Below, piece by piece: positions 10,392-21,790 of a stretch of DNA of 64,000 nt. The DNA is taken from NCBI GenBank assembly GCA_037349315.1, contig JBAIAC010000048.1, forward strand, positions 34,164,501 through 34,228,500. The letters are read 5' to 3'. The DNA is from Chelydra serpentina (lineage: Eukaryota; Chordata; Testudines; Chelydridae). A program made the translations under genes and the position numbers. Position 1 is the first letter of the stretch, and each line of letters begins with the position of its first letter. The notes under the pieces were generated by a model. That model saw nothing but the letters and a program-made list of their open reading frames with translations. It did no database searches and was not told where the DNA came from.

Positions 10392-12039
10392 CCATTTGTA
10401 CTTTGAGGATCCTGTATACAGATTCAGACATATTAAGATTCCATGTTAATATGCTCAATTAGTTAGGTCCTCCTAATTTCAACAGAGTGATGCTGATTTA
10501 CACAAGATGAGAATTTCGACTGATACGTTTATAGAATATTTTTTATAGAACCATAGTAAACCTATTAATTTCCAGTCTCTTATGGAAAAGTATTATAGAA
10601 TTTAAGAGTATGTGGAATTTTTTCTACATTAAAGGGAAACAAAATGTTCACTAATAGTTATTAGTCAAAACCAGAAGGATTAAATTAGACCTAACCCCAA
10701 TGTTTTTTGGATCATAAATATCATCATGGATCATAGATACATATTCTGAATGTGGACATGTATAGGTTTTCCCTTAATGTCTTTCTGATTGGATACCAAA
10801 ACACAGCTAGCACTACACTTGTACACTTTGTCACATGCACATGCAGACCAGTACAGAAACAAACACAGAGGAACCCAATGACACAAAAAATGCTGAAGAG
10901 TCATGCAGGAGAGTCATTGTGGGTTATGGATTGTGGCGCCATTGTGCATGAATGAAAATGTCATATTATTTGTATTAGTACTTACATCTTTCAGTGAATT
11001 CAAAAAACAAACATTCCCCATGAATCTGGAAAGCTATGGAACTATAAATAACTTTTTCCTTTTTTACTCACTGGTCAGTTGCAGAATGGAGGCTGGGCAT
11101 TGTCCCTTAGATGAAAAATGAAAGCCATGTAGTCCTATTTTTTATAGCTTAAAAAAGAGAGAGAGAGAGAGTATTGTCAAGAATAAACAACAATAACCAA
11201 CATGCATCTGGGTGTAAATGGATTGGTTTTCCTGATCTATGTTATGTGATGTCCATTCCTTTGTTATGCTAAGTATTTTCCATTTGGGTGAGATGGTATT
11301 TTTTGTGCCCTTATGTCTACCAGCAGATGTGATCCAGACTCTAATTATGTCTATATTTAGTCCAGCTAGTCACAGCTTGTTTGTTTGGAGAGGAGATAAT
11401 GATACAGTATCTTGTTCATTGTTCTACCAACATTGCATAGAAGAACTATGAGTGGTTATCACAAATGTTTGCTTTTGATTTTGTTTTATTGTTGTTTTGT
11501 TTTTGTCTGGGGGAAAGAAAGGTCAAATTATTATTTATGAAAAGTGCCAAACTGGTAGCCTTCAAAACAGATTACATTGTCCACAGAGCAGACATGCAGT
11601 AGCAGTACATCTGGTTCACCCCTGAACTGGAGAGACTGTTACCCAAAAAATGGATTATGGGATGCCACTATATTATCCTTTCTATTACCCCCTTAGTCTG
11701 TCCTTCCTGAGGTAAAAGCTTCCAGGGTTGTTAAGGAAACACTAAAGGACATGGATATAACCTTTCGATAAAGTAATTGATACAGGCAGTATTCTTTCCA
11801 AAACAAAGTATATTTTATTAGTGTAACTAATAATCCCTAATACACTGTATCTTAAAAATCCTAAACAAAGCACAAAATCCCTAAAACACAATCTCTTGTT
11901 GCAAATAGTATAAATGATTCTAAGCAAAGCACTTCGTTACAAGTGGCCAGTTTGTAACAAATTGCTGACACCAGTTCTTAAATTTGCTTTAAAATTTTCA
12001 TAAGTAAAATATGAATTAAAACACACACACACTTCAAGC
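10392..12039. other. Intergenic, no gene recognised
   Basis: AT-rich. A short (AG)n run lies at 11155-11171. ORFs such as 10752-10955, 11239-11451 and 11927-11742 show no recognisable domain and no splice context; they are taken as chance. Confidence 0.5.
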
Positions 12040-12104
12040 ATATGTAACCCACACACCTCCTGGGTGTAGTGTTCTGTCCCATCCAGTGGCACTGAGACCA
12101 CTTA

Positions 12105-12384
12105 GGCCAGGTCTACACTAGGGGCGGGGGTCGATGTAAGGTATGCAACTTCAGCTACGTGAATAACGTAGCTGAAGTCAACGTACCTCGCTCAACTTAC
12201 CGTGCTGTGAGGACACTGCAATGTTGACTGCCGCCAGTCCCCCGTCGACTCCGCTTCCGCCTCTCACCGGGGTGGATTATTGGAGTCAAAAGGAGAGCGA
12301 TCGGGGATCAATATACACTAGACGCGAAAAATCGATCCCCGAAAGATCGATCGCTACCGACCGAATTGGCGGGTAGTGTAGACC

Positions 12385-12388
<4 letters not shown>
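12105..12388. mobile_element. PIF/Harbinger-like MITE, family H1, copy 2
   Basis: Left end GGCCAGGTCTACACT preceded by TTA; right end AGTGTAGACCAGAC. Contains the family palindrome ACTTCAGCTACGT...ACGTAGCTGAAGT (about 12149-12179) and the decayed GATCAATATA...TCGATCCCC hairpin. The right target duplication is lost, perhaps through expansion of the adjoining GA tract. Confidence 0.72.

Positions 12389-12420
<32 letters not shown>
12386..12420 (+). repeat. (GA)n microsatellite
   Basis: About 17 GA units directly after the H1 MITE end. The uninterrupted relative at 3.5 kb has only AGAGAGA here, so the tract expanded from a short seed within repeat family A. Confidence 0.9.
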
Positions 12421-12422
<2 letters not shown>

Positions 12423-12694
12423 ATGAGTCTGCATTAAGATCCAGAGGCCCCAGATTCGATCCCATCTGCTGACGACTGGGGTCTGTCGGTGTTACACATA
12501 CACATATTAAATACTATGCTAAACTATACTACAATAAAAATTAAAACTGGCTAACCATAAACCCCCGGGAAAGGTCAGCATGTTGCACCAGGATTCCTGC
12601 TGACTCGGTAGCGAGCATGCTCACCACTGGCAGGGCCCTGGGCACAGACCCAGTGGAATAGGGAGTGCCCAGGCCCCCCTACACCAGCTGTCAC

Positions 12695-12713
12695 ACACAC
12701 ACACACACACACA
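12695..12713 (+). repeat. (CA)n microsatellite
   Basis: About nine CA units. A second short run lies at 13199-13213. Confidence 0.85.
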
Positions 12714-13224
12714 CCCGACATGGTGGCCCCTGAATCTGGTCAGTAGGCCACACAGACCTGAACCCAAGGGCAGCTGTATTGACTCTGGCCATTAGGCTGC
12801 CTAGCCCTGAACATGAGGGAAGCCATATTGCCTCTGGCCATTAGGCTGTACTGTCTTGAGCCCGAGGACAGGCTGGTGGACTTTAACTGTGGGGCCATAA
12901 CACCCTCGGTCTGCTCCAAGGGTGTGCATACCCCAAGGGATAGGGTGTGCATACCCTGCAACACTACCCTTTAGCAATTTCCCCATTCACGCATGCACAG
13001 AACCAACCATTACCTCAGAATTAAGACTGTCAGATCTGACCTCTAAAATAAGTTGTGACTGGTATGAGTGGGCTATGACTGGCTAGCTGCTCAGTTAACT
13101 GACCTCTCTGTTACCCCTTACTCCACATGCTCAATAGCCACCAATCTTGCACATGCTCCCTGTTGTCTTTTACCTCAGAGCTGTGATTCTGTTGATCCAC
13201 ACACACACACACATACCTGGCTCT

Positions 13225-13482
13225 TTCCAGGGGCACCATTTTAGAAATACTGGACTTTCAGCCATGGTTCGCCGTTCCAGGCCAATGGGGGCTGTGGGAA
13301 GTGGCAGCCAGCACATCCCTCAGCCCACGCCGCTTTCCGCAGCCCCTATTGGCATGGAACGTTGAACCGCGGCCAGTGGAAGCTGCGATCGGCCGACCCT
13401 GCGGATGCTGCAGGTAAACAAACTGTCCCAGCCCACTAGCGGTTTTCCTGACAGGCTGAATGCCAAAGGTTGCCAATCCCTG
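13225..13482. mobile_element. hAT-like fragment, GC-rich
   Basis: Ends TGCCAAAGGTTGCCAATCCCTG, whose complement CAGGGATTGGCAACC is a typical hAT terminus of the CAGGG...GGCAACC kind. Body is GC-rich (GGCCAATGGGGGCTGTGGGAAG, ACCGCGGCCAGTGGAAGC), as in non-autonomous hATs of turtles. The left end near CCAGGGGCACC is uncertain and no target duplication was found. Confidence 0.5.
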
Positions 13483-14667
13483 GCCTAAAACAACAAAGTG
13501 ACAAGAAAGTGTCCTTGGCAGGTGGGGTTCAGTCTAGATTGTCCTAATGAACCTGTTTCCATGAAGGGGTCCCAGGCTATGTCTCATCTGGAGTGTTCCC
13601 TTGGAGAGTTCTAGTGTGGTGTCCCATGCATGCATGTATATCAAGCCTGAGGCTTAAAGAAAAGGGCAGGCATGTCTTGAACAGAACACTGCTCTGTTTA
13701 TATGGAAGTAGCCAAATGACAGGATCCTCTATGTGATCCAAGACTGAAAAAAAGCCTTGAATTCTTGGAAGGTGAACAACTGATGTATTCTAAAATCAAC
13801 ATGAGTAGCATTGACTGCATCAGTCTAGTTACCTCACCTGTCAGCTTATCTGTGACATGTTTTATGTGCCAAGAAAGGAGAAGGGGAAGAACAACATAAA
13901 ATACTAAATACCATATGAACACTGAGACAAGCAACCATTCTTAGTAGAGTGATGTCAAACAAATATGTTTTGGAAACCATCATTTTAAAATGAAGTGACT
14001 TTTGCATATGTAATTGCCACAATTCTGCACTCAAATTAGACAGAATTTGTATATTCTGGACCCAAAACCTTTTTTAAAGATTTTGTAAAAAAAAATTAGA
14101 ATTCTGTTCTGGAAAACTATTTTTGTCAGGTTGGGAAGGAAGACCGCCATCTTCTTAAAAGATAAAAATAACTATTCCTTTTCGCTCTCACTTTTTCATG
14201 CACTCTCAAATAGCACAAAACCTTCCAAAGCAGAAGAGTGTTTGAATTATAGAATTCAGAAAGTTCTATAAAGGGCTAAATCACTGGATCTGATTTCTCC
14301 CAGTTATCAAAGTGACTAATGTTGGAACTTTAAACTCTCTGGAAATAGAGAGGGAAGGGCAGATTAGGCAAAATGAAATGTCAGGTGATGGAAAAAGGTG
14401 AAAGAGAAGGAAAGTGGGGAAGAGTAGATGGGTGGAAATTGTCCATTTTCACCTTGCTTTTTCTTATTACCTTTTTCTCCTTCTACTCACAAGTTTTTTA
14501 TTACCATTATTAACTTTTTTTTTCACCCACAAAACACCCCAACATCTAAGCCAAAATGATGCTCATTTATGTACTATTTGCCCCTTATCATTTCACCAGA
14601 TAAAATCTATTAGCAGAAATGAGGACAAAATTAAAATGCAAATGTTGCTACTAGAGGCTTCCTTAAG
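13483..14667. other. Intergenic, no gene recognised
   Basis: No protein family recognised on either strand. The minus-strand ORFs at 13934-13698 and 14034-13846 overlap in different frames and show no domain. Confidence 0.5.
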
Positions 14668-16643
14668 AATGCAAGCATGGTCAAACTAGGTCAGACCAAT
14701 GGTCCATTGAGTCCACTAACCTGTTTTCTCACAGGGGCCAATGCTAGATCCTCCAGAAGGAATGAATAGAACAAGGCAATTTTGAGTGATCCATCCCCTG
14801 TCATCCACTCTCAGCTTCTGGCAGTTGGAGGTTTAGGGACACTCAGAACATGGAGTTGCATCCCTGACCATCTTGGCTAATAGCCATTGATGGACCTACC
14901 CTCATGAACTCATCTATTTTTTTAACCTAGTTATAATTTTGGCCTCCTGGCATCCCCTGGCAATGAGTTCCACTGGTTGACTGTGCATTGTGTTAAGTAT
15001 TTCTTTATGTGTGTTTTAAACCTGCTGCCTATTAAGGCCATTAGGTGACCCCACATTCCTGTGTTACCTGAGGGGATAAATAATATGTCCCTATTCACTT
15101 TCTCCATATCATTCGTGGTTTTATAGACCTCTATCATATTCCCCTCTTAGTCATCTATTTTCTAAACCAAACAGTGCCAGTCTTTTAAATCTCTCCTCAT
15201 ATGGAAGCTGTTCTATATCCCTAACCATTTTTGTTGCTCTTCTCTGCACCTTTTCCAATTGTAATATTTGATATTTCAGATGGGGTGACCAGAACTGCAT
15301 TCAGTATTCAAGGTGTGTGCCTACTGTGGATTTATACAGTGGCATTACGATATTTTCTGTTTTATTATCTATCCATTTGCTATTGGGTCTTAACATTGTT
15401 AGCTTTTTTTTTTTTTTTTGACTGCAGTTGCACAATGAGTGGATGTTTTTAGAGAACTATCCACAATGACTGCAAGTTCTTTCTTCAGTGATAACAGTTA
15501 ATTTAGACTCCATCATTTTGTATGTGTGGTTGGGATTATGTTTTCCAATGTGGATTACTTTGCACTTATCAACATTGAATTTCATCTGCTATTTTGTCAC
15601 CCAGTCACCCAGTTTTGTGAGATCCCTTTGTAGCTCTTCACAGTCAACTTTGTTCTTAACTATCTTGAGTAATTTTATATCATTTGCAAAATTTGCCTCC
15701 GCATTGTTCACCCCCTTTTTCTAGATCATTTATCAATATGTGGAATACCATAGGTCCCAGTACAACTCCTTGGGGGATTCCGTTATTTCCTTCTCTCCAT
15801 TGTGAAAACTGACCTTTTATTCTTACCTTTTGTTTCCTGTCTTTTTAATCAGTTTTTGAACCATGGGAGGATCTTCCCTCTTATCCCATGACTGCTTACT
15901 TTAAGAGCCTTAAGACTTTCTGAAAATGCAAGTATGCTATATCCACTGGATCACTTTTGTCCACATGTTTGACCCCCCTCAAAGAATTCTAATAGATTGG
16001 TGAGGCATGATTTCCCTTTATAAAACCTATGCTGACTTTTCTCCAACATATTGTGTTTATCTATGGTCTGATCATTTTTTGTTCTTCACTATAGTTTCAC
16101 CCAATTTTCCTGGTACTGACAGGCTTCCCAGCCCATAATTTCCATGATTGTCTCTGGAGCCTTTTTAAAAAATAGCTGTTAAGTTAGCTACTCTCCAATC
16201 ATCTGGTACAGAGTCTGATTTTAAGTGATAGATTACATACCACAGTTAGCTGTATTGTGATTTCATATTTTAGTTCCTTCAGAACTCTTGGGTGAATACA
16301 GTGTGGTCCTGGTGACTTATTACTGTTTAATTTATCAATATGTTCCAAAACCTTCTCTACTGATACCTCAATCAGGGACAGTTTCTCAGATTTGTCACCT
16401 AAAAAGAATGGCTCAAGTGTAGGGATCTCCCCCCACATTGTTTACAGTGAAGACCTGATGCAAAAAAATGACTTGCCTTCCTCGAGTGCTCCTTTGGCAC
16501 CTTGATCATCCAGTGGCCCCACTGACTGGCAAGATTCCTGCTTCTGATGTACTTTAAAAAAATTTGCTCTTAGTTTTTCTGTCTTCAGCTACTTACCCTT
16601 CAAATTCTGTCTTGGCCTGCCTTGTTTTACTTTTACCCTTGAC

Positions 16644-16946
16644 CAGTGGCAGATTAGCCATTGGGCCAATGGGGCCCATCCCCAGGGGGCCCAACCCCGC
16701 TCACCTGGCGCTCCTGCTGAGAAACAGGGTCGGGACATAGAGACTTGCCCCGCTCCACCTGCCCAGCGCTCCTACAAGCCCCCGCACCCCAACCCTGCTC
16801 CCTGGCAGGAGCGCTGGGCGGAGCGGGGCAAGCCTCCATGCCCCGGCAGGAGTGCTGGGGCGGGGGGACGACTGCATGCAGAAGGGATAGGCAGGAGCCC
16901 CCACATGCTCTGTCCCAGGGCCCCACAAAACCCTTATCTGCCTCTG
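16644..16946. mobile_element. Non-autonomous hAT nested in the CR1/L3 LINE
   Basis: Ends CAGTGGCAGATTAGCC and TTATCTGCCTCTG (imperfect inverted repeats), flanked by 8-bp duplications CCCTTGAC at 16636-16643 and CTCTTGAC at 16947-16954 (one mismatch). Interior is GC-rich with no transposase. LINE sequence resumes at once on the other side, so the hAT is younger than the LINE. Confidence 0.85.
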
Positions 16947-17296
16947 CTCTTGACTTGCCAGAGTTTGTTCTCCTTTCTATTTTCCTCACTAGGATTTGAC
17001 TTCTGATTTCTATAGGATGCCTTTTTGCCTCTAGCGCCTCTTTTACTCCGCTGCTTAGCTGTGGTGGCATTTCTTGGTGCTTGTTCTGTGTTTTTTTATT
17101 ATTATTATTCTTATTTACTTGGGGTAGACATTTAGTCTGAGCCTCTGTTATGGTGTTTTTAAATAGTCTCTATACCGTTTCCAGGCACTTCATCCTTGTG
17201 ACTGTTCTTTTTACTTCTGTTTTAACTAGTTTCCTCATTTTTGTGTAGTTCCCCTTTTTGAAGATAATTGCTACTGTGGTCGTTTTCTTTGGCATT

Positions 17297-17312
17297 CCCC
17301 CCCCCCCCCCCC
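17297..17312 (+). repeat. Poly-C tract (16 C)
   Basis: Sixteen consecutive C within the decayed LINE. Length may be unreliable in assembly. Confidence 0.85.
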
Positions 17313-17794
17313 AGGATGTTACATTTTATTACATTATGCTTCCTTGTTCCACAGAGACCTTATTTTCAATCAAAAATAATTCAAGTATTTTAATTATTTA
17401 TTTGTCAAGAGAAGCAGCTTAGAGGAAAATCAAAATGACTACAGAAGAGTTTCTTTAAAAATTTGCTTTTTCCCACCTCCTCAAGAAAATGAGATGGGAA
17501 TAGTTTGCTAGTCTAACAAAACAAATGAACTGATTTTACTCACACTATGTAAGAACATTTGCTTTTTGGTGGAGAACTTATATTCAAAGTATCATATTTA
17601 AGCTAGATCAAGTAGCCAAGTGAAAAACCCCTCCAAAAGGTAGTTTCATAACAGGGAGCTTAGGACACTATTGTAGACCAGCCCTGAATTTGGAGGCAGC
17701 ACCAGCTGACGCTGCTCGGAGAGACATCAGGTTCAAGCACTAACTTAACCTTTAGTCTTTAGAGGCAAATTCCACTAAACGCTAACAACTATGT

Positions 17795-18065
17795 GTAATG
17801 AATAGGGCTCTGTATCTGTCACGGAGGACGTGGAAGTCACGGATTCCGTGACTTTCCACGACCTCCGTGACTTCTGCAGCGGCTAGTGTGGCTGACCTCA
17901 AGGCTGCCCAAGCAACTGGCCCCAGGGACAACCACACTGGCTCATGCTGGAGTGGCTGTGCAGCCAGCCGCTTGGGCACCCTCACAGCTAGCCGCATCAG
18001 CGCTTCTGGAGCAGCCCTGGGGCCAGCCGCACCAGCCGCTGCTTGGTATAACAAGTATAAGAAGG
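17795..18065. repeat. Dispersed repeat with a long near-perfect hairpin
   Basis: At 17818-17871 a 54-bp hairpin has arms built from GTCACGGAGG, GTGGAAGTCACGG and their complements, with almost no loop. It is followed by a GC-rich segment (17880-18050) with CAGCC/CCAGCCGC motifs. The block GGGCTCTGTATCTGTCACGG resembles the start of a common turtle interspersed repeat. Open frames across it on both strands are by-products of the GC-rich sequence. Confidence 0.55.
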
Positions 18066-18559
18066 CAGGCCTGAGAAGCGGCCAGTGAGGCTGGTATCTC
18101 ACTCCTGAAGAGAACAGAAGCACAGAGCACAGCTGCGGCTGGCATCCCAAAGCCTCCCGGCCCATATCCCACCAGCTATTGACTGCAATGGTGCCTGCCA
18201 AAGTCATCGCGGACTGGCATGAGGAGAAAGGCACATTTCTTCCTACAGTGGAAGAAGAAATAAGCCTGCCACCCTTAGAAACCTTTGGGGGAGGATTGCA
18301 TTAAAGTTTCATTGTGATCTCTCTGCAGGATTCAAGGGACATCCCCATGCACATAAACAAACTGCTCTGCATTTCCCCCTTCCTCCCGCTCCCATTAACC
18401 TTACAGGGCTATGAAAAACAGATCGCTCCACTACCACTACACCAATATGAGTAAAACAATGAAGTCAATACTTGTGTCCTGCTAAATTGGGGTCAGGCAC
18501 CATCTGTACATTTAAACATTGTAATGGAAAATGTATTCACACACTTACCTAAGGTTCCT

Positions 18560-19477
18560 TCCCCTGCATCAGGCTCACCCATGCTCAGCTGTCAGGACTG
18601 GCTAGACTGCAGTGGAGTCTCAAACAGGTCCCAGCTTGTGGTGTAGGTGACCCGCTGGTCCCCCATCCTCCTCTTCCTCCTCAATGTTCACGGCAGGGGT
18701 CTGTGTCTCAGGGTCCTTGGAGGTATCCACTGTATTCTGGGGGGTTAGGGAGTGGGGTGTCTCTCTGCAAAGTGTGGCATGCAGCTAATTGTAAAAGCAG
18801 CAGGTCTATGGCTCAGCACCAGATCGACTCCCTGGCCCTGTGGTTATGCCTGCTGCAGTTCCTTTGCTTTCACACAGCATTGTCGTGGATCCCTGTTGTA
18901 CCTCTTCATCTGCATTTCCCCATGCAATCTGCTCAGAGATCTCTATATTTCTACCATTGCTCCATAACTCTGCCAGTGCAGCTCTTCTCCTCCCAAGCCC
19001 AGGAGATCCAATGCCTCCTGTCAACTCCAGGTAGGAGCACATCCAGAGCATGTAAGCAGCATGGTCGGCTGGGCAGTTGCACATAATCAGGGAGTGATGC
19101 TTGGTGTGCTCACCAAGCTGGACAATCAGGAAAAGGTACTTCAAAAAGACATGGAGGGTTTTTTAAGGGGGAGGTGGCTTCCAGTCTCCATGACCCTAGC
19201 CGTGGAGTTCACTAGTGTGACTAGAGCAGTCAGTGTTGGGCATTGTGAGCTGGCTGCTGGAGGATTGTTAAGGTCAATGTCAGTCACGCAGTGCCTACTC
19301 TCATACTGCACAACAGTACATTGATCATGGCTCATTGCTGTTCAGAGAGGTGGTGCTACTGCATCACCATCACAAGGTGCTTCCATCAGTGGGTGACAAA
19401 TCTGAGTGTAGATACATGCACAATTAGGTCAACACATGGTGGCTTACATCAACCTACTTTGTAGCGTAGACTAGGCC
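18560..19477 (-). pseudogene. Decayed PIF/Harbinger SANT/Myb-like gene plus one element terminus
   Basis: On the minus strand, frames around 19034-18700 give fragments of the Myb/SANT-like second protein of PIF/Harbinger transposons (turtle copies are usually annotated as MSANTD-like): RRAALAELWSNGRNIEISEQ (helix of the SANT domain), then in a shifted frame MKRYNRDPRQCCVKAKELQQA, and GSRSGAEP, which corresponds to the NGRSGAEP linker. Several frameshifts and stops destroy it. About 400 bp beyond, at 19463-19477, the sequence GCGTAGACTAGGCC followed by TTA is a Harbinger-type terminus like those of the H2 MITEs at 40579 and 60213. The opposite end was not found, so the element is truncated. 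Confidence 0.6.
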
Positions 19478-19479
19478 TT

Positions 19480-20556
19480 AGCATCAGAAATCTGGGCTCA
19501 GAACACACTAAGACTAAGATCCCAAACAATATTTAGGCACCTAACACACTTATTTCAGTGGGCGGTAGGTGCCTCAATGCCTTTAAAGATCTGGGCATTT
19601 AACTCAAGAGCCAATACTTTTCTTTCACTCATTACATTCTTTTCACTGAACTTTGTCCTCACTTAGTCTCTCTGTAGAGCACTTGGGATTCCATGACATT
19701 CTGCTTTATTAAATTTTCAACCTAACACAAGCATATCTATTTACAGTTAGTGGAGATTTATTCCGCCTGACTGAAGATGAGCTGGCAGAGAGAGGCTCCC
19801 ATTCTCACCTGTTTACTGTGCTGTTTTAGTAAAATGTTCAAAATGAAAGAAAACCAAATTAACCCTGAGGCTTTCCTCTCCAACAATAGCTCATGTACAA
19901 ACCTTAAATATCAATTATTTTCTTAAACTAATTTACTCCCCAATGTACCATGGTACATTGATAATAATTATCCTCGCAGGAAGTAACTTGACTATTCTAT
20001 TTAACTGTTTTGATTGCTATTCCATTAACATTTCCCATCACCAACTTTTAATGGAAGTCATTTGTTACTAAAATACATTTAAGTAAATGACTCTTATTTT
20101 TAGACTTTTCAGTACTTTGTATAAACAAAATAGGGGACTGAATGATTGAGGAAAATGGTTAAGGGATTTGTAATTCTGGGATGTCATTGCTTCAAATCCA
20201 ACCCAGAACTGTTGTGATCTAAAGTTACCATCTGACAGCTGTACAATGTCCTAAGTGAAATGCTTTGAAAGTCTTGGTTCAGATTGCAGTAAACAGGTGG
20301 TCTTGTATCCACAGCACAGTAACCACCAATACAAGAGGGACTATTTTTCACCCTTGCTGGCAAGTTCAGCAGAGGTACCCTGATTGAATGGGCATGGAAA
20401 TTAAACTACTGTCATCCCCTGGATGTGACCCCTACAAGTTGGAACTATATGAGGAAACTTGCACTATTAGTGCCCATGTTGTATTGATTCTGCCACCCTT
20501 TGGTCATTCTGATTAACCTTGACTCACAGCATTTAGGGCAATAGGATTATCATATA
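19480..20556. other. Intergenic; one hairpin-type short repeat
   Basis: No gene seen. At about 19540-19606 an imperfect hairpin (TTTAGGCACCTAACACAC ... GGTAGGTGCCTCAATGCCTTTAAAGATCTGGG) belongs to the same short palindromic repeat type as 35088-35162. Confidence 0.5.
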
Positions 20557-21075
20557 CAATAAATGCTGTTATCGGCTCCTTACCAAATGGAAAGCTCTAG
20601 AAACTGGCATTTCTGCGATCTCTGATTTCTGATCTGGGCGGAGCTCACCTCGGGCGGCTCTCCGCAAGCGGCGACATGTCCCTGCTACTCCTAAGTGGAG
20701 GAACAGCCACGGGGACTCTGTGTGCTGCCCCCATCCTGAGCGCTGACTCCACAGTTCCCATTGGCTGGGAATTGTGGCCAATGGGAACTGTAGGGGCGGT
20801 GCCTGCAGGTAGAAGCAGTGTGCAGAGCTGCCTGGCCACACCTCCACCTAGGAGCAGCAGGGACATGTCGCTGCTTGCAGGGAGCCACCCAAGATGAGTG
20901 CTGCCTGAATCCAGCACCCTGAAACCCCTCCCGTGCCCCAACCCCCAGCCCTGAGCCCCCTCCCATACCCAAACTCCCTCCCTTTATTGGTAAGTATAAC
21001 TCTTAGTTAACTGGGATTTTTGACTAACCGACACCCCCTATTCCTCCAACATGCTGGATAACAAAGCGTTTCCTG
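20557..21075. mobile_element. TA-flanked DNA transposon (pogo/Tigger-like), non-autonomous
   Basis: Left end CAATAAATGCTGTTATC and right end GATAACAAAGCGTTTCCTG are imperfect inverted repeats, each next to TA (20555-20556 and 21076-21077), the target duplication of Tc1/mariner-pogo elements. The interior is GC-rich with self-complementary CCCATTGGCTGGGAATTG and CAATGGGAACTG, and no transposase. Overlapping ORFs at 20569-20972 minus and 20676-20897 plus are artefacts of this sequence. The pogo assignment is from the end sequence and TA duplication only. Confidence 0.6.
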
Positions 21076-21114
21076 TATTCAACTCAGCATGAGCAAGGAT
21101 TGCAGAATCTGGCC

Positions 21115-21790
21115 CAAAAAGAGGACTTCAGTCTTAAAGCTGTCTGTGATGACCTTTCCCCAGCTACCCAGGGAGAGTAAGGCCCCCCAGTAGACCAGTC
21201 TCTTATTCCATGCTAGTTGCACAGCCTGCCAAGGATATTAACTGGCACCTCTTTCACACAGCCATGAGCATGGCTGGCATGGTTCACAGATGCCCCCAAC
21301 GCTAGCCCTTTCTGCAGCAAGAGGGAGATCCTGGCACATATCTATGTGGAGTGCACCAGATTTCAGCCTGTCTTTCAGGTCCTCAAGAGCCTCCAACTGA
21401 GGTTCTGGCTGCACTTTTCTCCATATCTTTTCACTAACGCACTCCCTGTCAGTGGCCTCACAAAGTTGTGGGATCTCCTTGTCGACCTCCTTCTGCTGTT
21501 ACCCAAGATGGCCATTCATCAGTCCAGGACCAGGCAGTTCCACAGGGAGATTTTCTGCAACTATGGGGCTTCCTTCCATTCCCTGGTTATCTCTCACATC
21601 CAGGCAAAGGTGGGTGGCATCCATTGACTCCTTTGCAGAGTTGTGAGCTGTGTTCAGGGTTCTTAACTCAGTGTCCCCTTCTGGTACCCTTGTTTTGAAC
21701 CTCTGACCTCCCCCACCCACCGACACACACTCCCATTCCTGTTCTGTCATTTGTTGTTTCCCATCTTACATTGTCTCCTAGGTCCTCTGG
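21115..21790 (+). mobile_element. LINE 3' half, Tx1/L1-like, copy 2 (decayed)
   Basis: Aligns by eye with copy 1: FCSKREILAHIYVECTRFQPVFQVL in mixed frames, then LQLRFWLHFSPYLFTNALPV and LWDLLVDLLLLLPKMAIHQSRTRQ at 21400-21540. Tail includes the shared GGGTTCTTAACTCAGTGTCCCC and TTCCCATC segments. No intact frame beyond about 93 codons. Confidence 0.6.

Larger units (their letters stand above)
12040..12500 (+). repeat. Dispersed repeat family A, copy 2 (interrupted)
   Basis: Same family as 3438-3655: CTCCTGGGTGTAGTGTTCTG, CCCATCCAGTGGCACTGAG, then after an interruption AGAGATTAATGAGTCTGC and CCCAGATTCGATCCCATC. The interruption at 12105-12388 is a Harbinger-like MITE, followed by a GA tract. 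Direct comparison with the uninterrupted copy shows where the insertion lies. Confidence 0.6.
14668..17390 (-). mobile_element. CR1/L3-type LINE, minus strand, decayed, with nested hAT
   Basis: Read on the minus strand, the element runs from the endonuclease-RT linker (about 17390-16950, including PPQLSSGVKEALEAKRHP), into the RT start at 16438-16199 (VLEHIDKLNSNKSPGPHCIHPRVLKEL, the classic NKSPGPDGIHPRVLKEL motif with one change), and then a frame-broken RT region to a 3' UTR. On the plus strand the 3' UTR reads GGTCAGACCAATGGTCCATT, TTTTGAGTGATCCATCCCCT and TAGCCATTGATGGACCTA, common in turtle CR1/L3 repeats. No intact ORF2. A 303-bp hAT has split it at 16644-16946. The 5' end is truncated or degraded beyond about 17390. 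Confidence 0.82.

Noticed and set aside
17782..18234. 150-codon minus-strand ORF
   Set aside because: Crosses the long hairpin and a GC-rich repeat; overlapping ORFs on the opposite strand and no family motif.
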